Notes under the pieces: generated by a model
Told to the model about the DNA's origin: nothing
Databases searched by the model: none
Seen by the model: only the letters and a program-made list of their open reading frames with translations
Assembly (NCBI RefSeq): GCF_026126425.1
Contig: NZ_JAFMPW010000005.1
Span: forward strand, 184,688 to 248,687
Length of the DNA stretch: 64,000 nt
From: Muriicola sp. Z0-33
GTDB taxonomy: Bacteria > Bacteroidota > Bacteroidia > Flavobacteriales > Flavobacteriaceae
Direction of reading: 5' to 3'
Program-made: the position numbers and the translations under genes
Shown: piece after piece, positions 43,479 through 51,585 of the stretch
Layout: the number at the start of each line of letters is the position of its first letter
How positions within the stretch are numbered: position 1 is the first letter of the stretch

Positions 43479-44272
43479 TATTTGTTCAATTTATTAATTT
43501 CTCTTTGAATTAACTCTATGGTTTCACTGGCCATTCTTTTCTCCTGGTCTAAATAATCTCGGGTAATCATTCTCTCCACTATAATATCATTCAGCAATCC
43601 AGGGAGCATAGGAATCTCCGATAGCTCATTTGTGATTTTATCACCATTTGTATTTAATTTAAAGGATTCCCAGTTGGAGTCATTCGGATACGAGGTTGTC
43701 CACGAAAAGTCTATTTTTATTTTGTCTTCTTTGGTCAATATGTTTCGTACGAGATCCCGGTATTTATAAATCCATTGACGCCACTCTGAATTTTCACTTT
43801 CTCTATAATTTCGATGTCCCTGCCAATTGTTTAAAAAATTTTTCAAGGTGTCGTTTTTTATTATGGTCAAACGACCCGTTGAAGACAGTTCGGAAGCTGT
43901 AGGCAGGTTTATATTATACCGGTTTACTGATGAAGTAAATTCAATGGAGATCGCTAATTTGAGGGTGTCCAAACTTGTTAGTTTACCATTTAAAAAATCT
44001 GCCTGATATTCTGCCAAATCCACTAATTCATCTGTCCACTTACCAACAAATTCAACATTCTGGTGTAAATTTTCAAAGTCAGATTTTAAACGGACCAGGT
44101 AGTTTAGATAAAGGTTTTCGTCCTTGCTATTCTCATTCCAATTATTAATCTGCAAGGCAATTAAAATACCTATGACTACCAATACAATCTCACCAAAAGC
44201 ATAAAGCATGTATTTGCCAAATCTGTTTTCTCTGAGTAATTGCTCTCGGAATCGACGGAAGAATTTAATCAT
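43478..44272 (-). CDS. DUF6090 family single-span membrane protein (copy 3)
   Basis: A 264-residue protein with the standard DUF6090 N terminus (FRRFREQLLRENRFGKYMLYAFGE; span VLVVIGILIALQINNWNE) and a helical C-terminal tail ending in ETIELIQREINKLNK. It is the first gene of a two-gene leftward unit with copy 2 and is divergent, across 604 bp, from the SIR2-TIR/STAND operon. Function unknown. Any link with the defence-like operon rests on position alone. Confidence 0.8.
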   Translation of the reverse strand: MIKFFRRFREQLLRENRFGKYMLYAFGEIVLVVIGILIALQINNWNENSKDENLYLNYLVRLKSDFENLHQNVEFVGKWTDELVDLAEYQADFLNGKLTSLDTLKLAISIEFTSSVNRYNINLPTASELSSTGRLTIIKNDTLKNFLNNWQGHRNYRESENSEWRQWIYKYRDLVRNILTKEDKIKIDFSWTTSYPNDSNWESFKLNTNGDKITNELSEIPMLPGLLNDIIVERMITRDYLDQEKRMASETIELIQREINKLNK

Positions 44273-44876
44273 TGGTGAAAGGTTGGTGATTCTAAATATA
44301 TCAATTTATTTGAAGTGTCTGTGGTATTTTAAGTAACTCAATGCCAAGTTAAAATACTTACCCCTTCCTGTTTATACTTTTCTGATCCGGACACCTTCTG
44401 ATAATTTACAACAACATGTAATTTCCTAAATGTTTTGCGGAATTATTTCTCCAAAAAGGCCAAAGGCGTATTGCATAAGTTCTTTTATACTCTTGATAAG
44501 GTACTTATGCTAATGAAATAATTATGAGACCGCAGCTTTTCTCCGGATACCGGTTTGGCCATTTCGTCCTATATCTGGGTGCTTTCGTCCGGTTTCTGAT
44601 TAAGGGTTGCTTATTCTTATTATATTGGAAGGTTGGCAGTATTAAAAAGGAATTTTTTAAATTTATGTGCTAGCCAGCACATTTAAAACCAAAAACTATT
44701 CAAAAACCAGCATTTTTACTTGCCAAGGATTGCTCTGATTTTGACATTCCCGCTATAGTATTTCTATAAGTTTAATATTCCCTAATGGGGATCAAAACTT
44801 ATAGAATCGGCCTGTTTTATGGATAAAATTGGTTCTTTAACAGTCAAAAATTATTTAAAAGGGTAATTATATTATT
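44273..44876. promoter_or_regulatory. 604-bp divergent intergenic region with three inverted repeats
   Basis: No ORF of useful length. Inverted repeats: GCATAAGT (44473-44480) with ACTTATGC (44503-44510); ATGTGCT (44665-44671) with AGCACAT (44676-44682); and a 12-bp pair at 44762-44806. A possible promoter for the rightward operon is TTGACA (44741-44746), 18 bp, TATAAG (44765-44770), which is not the usual Bacteroidota form. Confidence 0.4.
44762..44806 (+). promoter_or_regulatory. 12-bp perfect inverted repeat upstream of the SIR2-TIR operon
   Basis: TTCTATAAGTTT (44762-44773) and AAACTTATAGAA (44795-44806) pair fully. The 21-base interior also contains ATTCCC and GGGGAT, which can pair in part. 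It lies 70 bp before the ATG and overlaps a possible -10 (44765-44770). It may be an operator or a leader hairpin. Confidence 0.5.
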
Positions 44877-46286
44877 ATGAAAGAGTCAGATATTAATCTC
44901 CTTAGCAAAAGAATAAATACCCAAAAATGTGTAGTGGTTTTAGGTCCGCACCTTTCAACTCCGGATGATTCCAGTGTAATCACTCACTTGAATAAATCTC
45001 TGGATCAAAATGAGGATAAGGTAAAGTATTATGAAGAGGAAGACATATTGGGGATAGACAGTAAAACTAGGAACAACTATATTGAATCTTTGGTGAATTC
45101 ATTTTTTGAAGGATATAAACCAAATAAGGTATATGAACAACTTGCTGAAATTCCGTTTTCCCTGGTGATCAACACTTCACCGGATAAATTCCTAGTTAAG
45201 GCCATGGAGGATAAGGGTATAAAACCCAGTTTCTCTTATTACCACAAAGGCAAACCCCTGGAGGACTATGAGCATAACTTTCAATTGGTTCCAGAATCCG
45301 AAGATGAAGTAACTACCCATATATTCAATATTTTCGGGGATTACAATCATCATAATTCCATGGTGCTTACTTTCAGCGATTTATATGAATACCTGGATAG
45401 CTTAATAAACCAACATCCGCTGGAGGAAGATTTAAAATTGAAAATCCGGGAAGCCAAGGCGGTGCTTTTCTTCGGTTGCAGTTTTGACAAATGGTATTTT
45501 CAACTCTTTTTTCAACACTTTCTTCAGATTATGAAAGTTAAGGAAGATGATGTATTGAATTCAAATAAAATTGACCAACCAAATACTAAGAATTTCATTA
45601 TGAATGAATTTCATATGGAGTTTTTCGAGAATGATGCCGCAGGAGCGATCAAGGCATTATACGATGAAGTTAAAAGTGGCAAAATTACGCGAGAAATAGA
45701 TGATTCCTTTGATGGTCCTCCTCCAAAAGTATTTATTTCCTATAAATGGGGGGGCGATAGTGAAAAATTGGCTAATGAGCTTAAAGACACATTGACTGAT
45801 AAGGGGTTGGATGTAAAAATTGATAAAGAAGTATTGCCATATAAAGCAGATATTCAGCAATTCGAGAAGCATATTGGTCAGGCAGATATCATTTTAGTAG
45901 TGCTCAGTGATGATTATTTAAAAGCTGAACATTGTATGTTTGAATTATCAGAGATTTACCGCAATGATGATTTCACCGAGCGCATATTTCCATTAGCATT
46001 AAAAGATGCTAAAACATTCAAATCTAAAGATTTAAGCGTCTATAAGGATTTTTGGAACGATAGGATAAAAGAAATTGGTATTGAAATTTCCAAGGACGTC
46101 ACAAAGATGGCTACATATATGGATGACCTTAATACATTTAATCAGATACATGAAGATTTTGATAAGATGACAGGCGCATTAAGGAAATTGAATTTAGGTG
46201 ATGTTGATGAACACAGAAAAACAAAGTTCCAAGATATAATTAAAGATATTAAAAAGCTGCACAGAATTAGGCTTAGTGAAGTTTAA
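44877..46286 (+). CDS. SIR2-like / TIR two-domain protein, probable immune effector
   Basis: A 469-residue cytoplasmic protein. Residues about 10-265 resemble SIR2-type domains: VVVLGPHLS (19-27) at the place of the nucleotide-binding GAGxS, VINTSPDKF (97-105) at the TNxD motif, IFGDYNHHNSMVLTFSDLYEYL (152-173), and AVLFFGCSFDKWYFQLFF (195-212). Residues 281 to about 400 are a TIR domain (PKVFISYKWGGDSEKLANEL; IILVVLSDDYL), with the putative catalytic Glu356 in AEHCMFELSEIY. The usual SIR2 His appears replaced by Phe153. TIR and SIR2 domains in defence proteins degrade NAD. It is 20 bp upstream of an nSTAND-type sensor, so effector is the likely role (inference). Confidence 0.8.
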   Translation: MKESDINLLSKRINTQKCVVVLGPHLSTPDDSSVITHLNKSLDQNEDKVKYYEEEDILGIDSKTRNNYIESLVNSFFEGYKPNKVYEQLAEIPFSLVINTSPDKFLVKAMEDKGIKPSFSYYHKGKPLEDYEHNFQLVPESEDEVTTHIFNIFGDYNHHNSMVLTFSDLYEYLDSLINQHPLEEDLKLKIREAKAVLFFGCSFDKWYFQLFFQHFLQIMKVKEDDVLNSNKIDQPNTKNFIMNEFHMEFFENDAAGAIKALYDEVKSGKITREIDDSFDGPPPKVFISYKWGGDSEKLANELKDTLTDKGLDVKIDKEVLPYKADIQQFEKHIGQADIILVVLSDDYLKAEHCMFELSEIYRNDDFTERIFPLALKDAKTFKSKDLSVYKDFWNDRIKEIGIEISKDVTKMATYMDDLNTFNQIHEDFDKMTGALRKLNLGDVDEHRKTKFQDIIKDIKKLHRIRLSEV

Positions 46287-46306
46287 TGATCATAAATCTA
46301 AACTGA

Positions 46307-49300
46307 ATGCAAAACCAATCAAGATACCCTGGCACTCGTGCCTTCCTGGAAAAGGAAAGGCATTTATTCTTTGGCAGGGACCGTGATAAGAAAAAACTGG
46401 GCAATCTAATTGCCTTGGAAGAGCTGGTTGTGCTGTTCGGGAAGGCAGGTTATGGAAAATCTTCTTTATTAAATGCCGGGGTAATCCCTTACCTGAGACA
46501 TCTTAAACATCATTTGCCGGTTAAAATTCATCTTACGCCGGCTGAGGTAAAATCTAAAGAATCCAAAGCAAAACCACTTGAAATAATTATTGATCAATTA
46601 GGTCTACAAATTGAAATAATTAATAAAGAGCTTGAGGAGAAAAATAGGGAATCCTGTTTTCTTGCTACTAAACTGGATGTCCAAAAACATTTGCCTGAAG
46701 ACCTTACTGCAATTCTGTGGTATAAGATAAAGTACATTCAATTAACCAAAGAAATTAACGAGGCAACCACCTTGATCTTTGACCAATTTGAGGCGCTTTT
46801 CAGATTTTATGACGATGCAAATGCCGAGGAATTTGCCCGTTCTATGGCTGCATTACTTCACACTGACCCACCAGATGAAATATTAGAGCTTATCAGTGAA
46901 AACCTGAATTCCTTTTCTGATGAAGAACTGGAACTGCTATATGAACCCCTTAACCTGAAACTGGTGTTCTCAGTAGCAAGTGATCATCTTAGTTTGCTAA
47001 ATAAACTAAAACAATGGTTGCCTGAAATATTCAAATATACTTATGAGTTAAAGGCCCTGAACAGGGCGCAGGCACAAGAAGCCCTGGAAGGACCCGCTCA
47101 GAAAGAAGAAAAATTTGAAAGTCCAAAGTATACCTATTCAGATGAGGTAATTGATAAAATATTTGATTATCTAATTAATGTCAAAAATAAGGAAGGGATA
47201 GAATTAGAGAATCAGGATATTGAAACCTTTCAACTGCAATTGATAGGGCAGTACGCTGAAGAAAAAATAAAAGCTCAAAGAAACAGAAGCGAACTTAAAG
47301 CCAAAATCAAAGGCTGGTTCAAAAAAAGTAAAGCAACTCCAAAGGCTAATAAATATGAACTAAGCCTTAAAGATCTGGGGAAACCTTCAGACATATTAAA
47401 GAAATTCTATAAAAAGGTAATTTTTGGTCTTCCACCTTTTAATAGATATCCTGCCCAGAAATTAGTAGAGCGGGGCCTGATTATTGGCGGTAATCGCGTA
47501 CCTATGTCCGATTCTAGGATTGAGCGCGATTATAAAGTTTCCGGGGAGACCTTAGAGAAATTAGAAAACAAACATTTGCTCCGTTCGGAGTTTAAAATCA
47601 AAGATGGCAGAGGTACCAAAAGTTATGAAATTAGCCATTACAATCTTGTTAAGCCCATAGAGGAAGCTGTAAGGAGGAGAAAAATCCGGAGGTTATGGTA
47701 CTTGATATTTTTATTATTGGCATTTATTGCAGGATTGGGATATGTTGCTTTTGGTCCGGACAAAGAAAAAGAAATTTCTAATGGGCTGATAATTAATGCT
47801 ATAGGTGTTGCAACAGCCTGGCCTCCCGAAGGCCCGGCGGAACATAAAGTCAGATTCACCTTTACCAATATGGATTCGCTAAATGAAGTAAAGGTTGTTC
47901 GTCACTCATGGGATTTTGGTGATGAATTGTCTGTAGCTGATACCGTTAATTACGGACCCAAAAATTCGGAACTAATATATACATATCAAAAACCTGGAAA
48001 TTATACTGCGCGCTTAACTGTTATTTGCACCGATAGTCTTGATCATCCTACGAGGATAGAAGAAGTAGAAATAATAGTAACCGAACAGGACACTATAAAT
48101 GATAAAATTAGTGTAAAGATCAATGCAGACCCGGCGGCGGGCAAAGTAGGTGAACCAGTAAAATTTAATGCAATTCCCAGTTCCGACACACTTTCTATTA
48201 AAAGCTACCTCTGGGAATTTATGGACGGGCCATCTTCAACAGATCCTACCCCGACACATACGTTTAGTGCCAAAGGGACCTATAATGTCCGACTTAAAGT
48301 CACAGACCATCTGAATAAGATTTATAGAGATAGTTTAATTATACAAATAGGTAGTGTATTCCGAGATTCTGCAAATAAAGTCCCTGTAGCCAGGATCAGG
48401 GCCAGCCCATGGGCTGCCAAGCCCGGACAGCCCATCTTCTTTGATGGCCGGGAATCTTCAGATGATAATGAGATTATTAAATACCTCTGGGAATTTGACG
48501 ACGAGGCGACTTCCAATAAGGATAGCCTGACACATACTTTTAATGCCGAAGGGGATTATATTGTTCGACTGACTGTTTCGGACGATTTTGGACATTCCGA
48601 TCCTGCCACCAAGGAAATTAAGATATTGAATAAAATCCCCCCCCCTCCAAATGCGGGTATTAGCGTTAGTGACACTGTTGGTATTATGCCTTTCGAAGTT
48701 ACCTTTAATGTGGACAGCCTAAATCATGAAGGGTCCAGGTATGCTTGGAAATTTCCAGATGGAAGAATAACAAACGAAAAAAACCCAACACATATCTTTG
48801 CACTTGCCGGCAGCTACAATGTGGAACTAACCGTTGAGGATGACTTTGGACATATAGCTATCGATAGCATCAGGATAAGGGTTGCCAATCCTATCCCAGT
48901 TATAGAAACGGAAATGGTTCCAATTGCCCTGGCCGAGGCAGATAGAACTAACGGTGTTGCTCCTTTAAGGGTTACCTTTAATGGCAAGAATGATAATGAA
49001 AACGGTTCCGGGAGCACCTATGAATGGGAATTTAAAGATGGCAGTCCGGTTTCTACCACACAAAACCCGGTACATGAATTTACAAGCAGCGGAGAATATG
49101 ACGTGCTGCTGACGGTAAGGAATAATAACCTCACTCATACCGACACAGTAAGAATTACTGTGATAGAACCTCCCGAAATAAACCGCAATCCAATAGCAAA
49201 GGCTGAAGCAAGCCCGCCATCAGGTGAAGTACCGTTGACGGTTTCCTTTAAAGGAAGCAATGAAAACGAAAACAGTATAAACAGCAGCTACCAATGGCAC

Positions 49301-49969
49301 TTTAATGATAACGAGGCCACATCAGATTTGCCCAGCCCTGAACATACTTTTAATGAACCGGGGACCTATGATGTGGAATTAACTGTTACAGAAAATGATA
49401 TAAGCGATAAAAAGTCAATTCAAATTTTGGTTGAGCCCCTTAAACCGAGGAATGAATGGGAAAAGTGGTTTAACAGATTTGATAGTATAAAAAATAGCAG
49501 GCCTCCTAGTTCGCGGGGTAGATTGGACACCCCTTTTTATAGAGATTCTGTACATCTGGTTGCGCTGGTCTTTGAGGATAGTGATAGCAACGAATTTAAA
49601 GGTGATGCACTACTATTCTTACTTGCTCATAAGAAGGTATATAAATTTAGAAACGGGAACATTCCTCATACCTTTGGAGAACTATTAGAAAATGTGCCAT
49701 TCCCACTTGAAAGTCTCAGCAGGTTGGGAAGACAAGAGTCCAGAAAGGATAAGGTAGCTTCTAATTTAAGAGGAGGGCAATACATTAATCCAAAGGGTGA
49801 GCTTCGCAGATATAAAGAAAAGAATGCCTATTTAAAACTGTTTAATCTTATCATTGATGATAAAAAAATAAGATTATCGAAAATTATTTACACTGTTTTA
49901 CCGGACAACTTTCTGGATCCAGTGGCGCAAGGTGAAATAAAAGCCATAATGAACTCCCAGTCCCAGTAA
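46307..49969 (+). CDS. nSTAND-type ATPase with one membrane span, six PKD-like domains and a novel C-terminal domain
   Basis: A 1220-residue protein. The N terminus SRYPGTRAFLEKERHLFFGRD is the usual lead-in to nSTAND ATPases, followed by Walker A GKAGYGKSS (45-53), Walker B TLIFDQFEALF (155-165, Asp159) and SVASDHLSLL (222-231), where the common Arg is Ala. A membrane span lies at about 462-484. Six PKD-like domains follow (about 514-600, 602-685, 691-775, 781-865, 870-955, 960-1043), each with a YxWxF-D pattern and HTF..xGxYxVxLTV. The last 175 residues are unfamiliar. The ATPase would be cytoplasmic and the PKD array outside. It is probably the sensor partner of the SIR2-TIR protein. Confidence 0.82.
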   Translation: MQNQSRYPGTRAFLEKERHLFFGRDRDKKKLGNLIALEELVVLFGKAGYGKSSLLNAGVIPYLRHLKHHLPVKIHLTPAEVKSKESKAKPLEIIIDQLGLQIEIINKELEEKNRESCFLATKLDVQKHLPEDLTAILWYKIKYIQLTKEINEATTLIFDQFEALFRFYDDANAEEFARSMAALLHTDPPDEILELISENLNSFSDEELELLYEPLNLKLVFSVASDHLSLLNKLKQWLPEIFKYTYELKALNRAQAQEALEGPAQKEEKFESPKYTYSDEVIDKIFDYLINVKNKEGIELENQDIETFQLQLIGQYAEEKIKAQRNRSELKAKIKGWFKKSKATPKANKYELSLKDLGKPSDILKKFYKKVIFGLPPFNRYPAQKLVERGLIIGGNRVPMSDSRIERDYKVSGETLEKLENKHLLRSEFKIKDGRGTKSYEISHYNLVKPIEEAVRRRKIRRLWYLIFLLLAFIAGLGYVAFGPDKEKEISNGLIINAIGVATAWPPEGPAEHKVRFTFTNMDSLNEVKVVRHSWDFGDELSVADTVNYGPKNSELIYTYQKPGNYTARLTVICTDSLDHPTRIEEVEIIVTEQDTINDKISVKINADPAAGKVGEPVKFNAIPSSDTLSIKSYLWEFMDGPSSTDPTPTHTFSAKGTYNVRLKVTDHLNKIYRDSLIIQIGSVFRDSANKVPVARIRASPWAAKPGQPIFFDGRESSDDNEIIKYLWEFDDEATSNKDSLTHTFNAEGDYIVRLTVSDDFGHSDPATKEIKILNKIPPPPNAGISVSDTVGIMPFEVTFNVDSLNHEGSRYAWKFPDGRITNEKNPTHIFALAGSYNVELTVEDDFGHIAIDSIRIRVANPIPVIETEMVPIALAEADRTNGVAPLRVTFNGKNDNENGSGSTYEWEFKDGSPVSTTQNPVHEFTSSGEYDVLLTVRNNNLTHTDTVRITVIEPPEINRNPIAKAEASPPSGEVPLTVSFKGSNENENSINSSYQWHFNDNEATSDLPSPEHTFNEPGTYDVELTVTENDISDKKSIQILVEPLKPRNEWEKWFNRFDSIKNSRPPSSRGRLDTPFYRDSVHLVALVFEDSDSNEFKGDALLFLLAHKKVYKFRNGNIPHTFGELLENVPFPLESLSRLGRQESRKDKVASNLRGGQYINPKGELRRYKEKNAYLKLFNLIIDDKKIRLSKIIYTVLPDNFLDPVAQGEIKAIMNSQSQ

Positions 49970-49985
49970 ATACCCAAAGGGGTAT
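49970..49985 (+). terminator. Short hairpin after the STAND gene
   Basis: ATACCC (49970-49975), AAAG, GGGTAT (49980-49985), directly after the TAA stop. Only 6 bp and no strong T run, so termination is doubtful. Confidence 0.3.
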
Positions 49986-50069
49986 ATTAATTACAACTTT
50001 CATTCCTGCTAGTTAATCCGAACTAATTCTTCCAAATACTTAGTTCCCACTCAGAAATTACCTAATCAA

Positions 50070-51563
50070 CTATGACGGCATCTGAGGTAAACTCCAGCCA
50101 TTCTTATAGGTATGTTTTATATATTCCTGTGCGGCTTCAAGGGCGTTGAGTTCCACATGTTCAACATTCCATTTAGGGCGGCCATTTACCATCTCAAAAA
50201 CAAAAGATTTAACCACCTCCATAGTTTCTGAGGCGCTTATATTGGTAAACTCCATGGCCTCCCCATCCCATTGCAAGATCTTATTTAAACCCTGCAACCG
50301 TATGGCCAAGACCCCAAGTAAAACCATTTCGTTAAAGGGGCCCGCATACCCAAAATGGGCAGAACCCTGCGTCCTGTTTTCCGGGGCCTCTTTACAGGCC
50401 CTTATCCAATCCTGTTCATGGGGTCCGTTACTATAATCTACAGAGCCCGGTACTCTCCTTAAATAGGGGGTGACCTCCGGGATCCTCCCAGAAAGTAAAC
50501 GCGGGTTAAACCCGCCACAGTCACTAATCAGGGTGTCTTTGGTGCCCACCAGCATACAACCGCCCAATCCGTCACGGATGAGGGGCGCATCATCGGGAAG
50601 CCCTTCTGGCCGGTCCGGGAGAATTCCCCCGTCATACCAATGCACATCTACAGCAGGCATTTGTATTTTATTCTGGTCTTCCCTGGCAGGAAAGCTGAAC
50701 AATACCTTTTCGGCCTGGGGCGGACTTTCGGTATTTGCAGTGGTAGAACTGCCAGAAATGGCATTCGGATACCCTAGTTTTAATGCCCTGTAAATGGGGT
50801 CCAGCACATGGCAGGCCATATCGCCGAAGGCGCCGGTTCCAAAATCCCACCAACCCCTCCAATTCCAGGGAGTATAAACTTCGTGATAAGGCCGCATATT
50901 AGCCGGACCTATAAATAACTCCCAATTAAAATTCTGTGGGATTTTCATTTTCTCCTTAGGCCTTTCCAGGCCTTGTGGCCAGATGGGGCGATCTGTCCAG
51001 GCATGGGCTTCCACTATTTCACCTATTTCACCATTCCATACCCATTCGCACAACTGTCTTACCCCGTCGCCGGAATTTCCCTGGTTACCCATTTGAGTGG
51101 CCACAGGATATTCCGCTGCCAGTTTGGTCAGCAGCCGTGATTCATAAACCGAATGGGTGAGCGGTTTCTGGCAATACACATGTTTACCCATGGTCATTGC
51201 CGTGGCTGTAATTGCGGCATGGGTATGGTCTGCAGTGGCTATCATGACGGCATCCATAGAGCTGCCCAATTCATCAAACATTTTGCGCCAGTCATAGTAT
51301 TTAGACGCTTTAGGAAAGGTGTCAAAACAGGGCTTGCTGTAGTTCCAGTCGATATCGCAAAGGCCAATTATGTTTTCTGTATCCATGGCCCGCAGGTTTG
51401 GAAAACCTTTACCACCAACCCCTACGCCCACAATATTTAGTTTATCGCTAGGGGCGGTGTGCCCCAGGCCCGCAACAACATGACTTGGTACTATGGAAAT
51501 ACCAATTCCGGCAGTGGTAGTTTTTTTTATAAAACTTCTTCGAGAGTCTTTTTTCTTGCTCAT
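50070..51563 (-). CDS. Tat-exported Gfo/Idh/MocA family oxidoreductase
   Basis: A 497-residue NAD(P)-binding oxidoreductase with a Tat signal (SRRSFIKKTTTAGIGISI). The Rossmann start is KLNIVGVGVGGKGF and the family's substrate motif appears as CQKPLTHS, with Gln for the usual Glu of EKP. Further markers are HTHAAITATAMTMGKHVYC, WDFGTGAFGDMACHVLDP and NGPHEQDW. Such exported members are common in Bacteroidota glycoside loci; some act on glycosides or sugar acids with bound nucleotide. It follows the FAD-dependent oxidoreductase gene by 22 bp in a leftward unit and is convergent with the STAND gene. Confidence 0.92.
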   Translation of the reverse strand: MSKKKDSRRSFIKKTTTAGIGISIVPSHVVAGLGHTAPSDKLNIVGVGVGGKGFPNLRAMDTENIIGLCDIDWNYSKPCFDTFPKASKYYDWRKMFDELGSSMDAVMIATADHTHAAITATAMTMGKHVYCQKPLTHSVYESRLLTKLAAEYPVATQMGNQGNSGDGVRQLCEWVWNGEIGEIVEAHAWTDRPIWPQGLERPKEKMKIPQNFNWELFIGPANMRPYHEVYTPWNWRGWWDFGTGAFGDMACHVLDPIYRALKLGYPNAISGSSTTANTESPPQAEKVLFSFPAREDQNKIQMPAVDVHWYDGGILPDRPEGLPDDAPLIRDGLGGCMLVGTKDTLISDCGGFNPRLLSGRIPEVTPYLRRVPGSVDYSNGPHEQDWIRACKEAPENRTQGSAHFGYAGPFNEMVLLGVLAIRLQGLNKILQWDGEAMEFTNISASETMEVVKSFVFEMVNGRPKWNVEHVELNALEAAQEYIKHTYKNGWSLPQMPS

Positions 51564-51585
51564 AAGAATGTTTTTTAACCCTTGT

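Noticed and set aside
44877..46286. Thoeris ThsA or ThsB
   Set aside because: ThsA has SIR2 plus a SLOG-type domain and ThsB is TIR alone. Here SIR2-like and TIR share one chain, no SLOG domain is seen, and the partner is a STAND ATPase.
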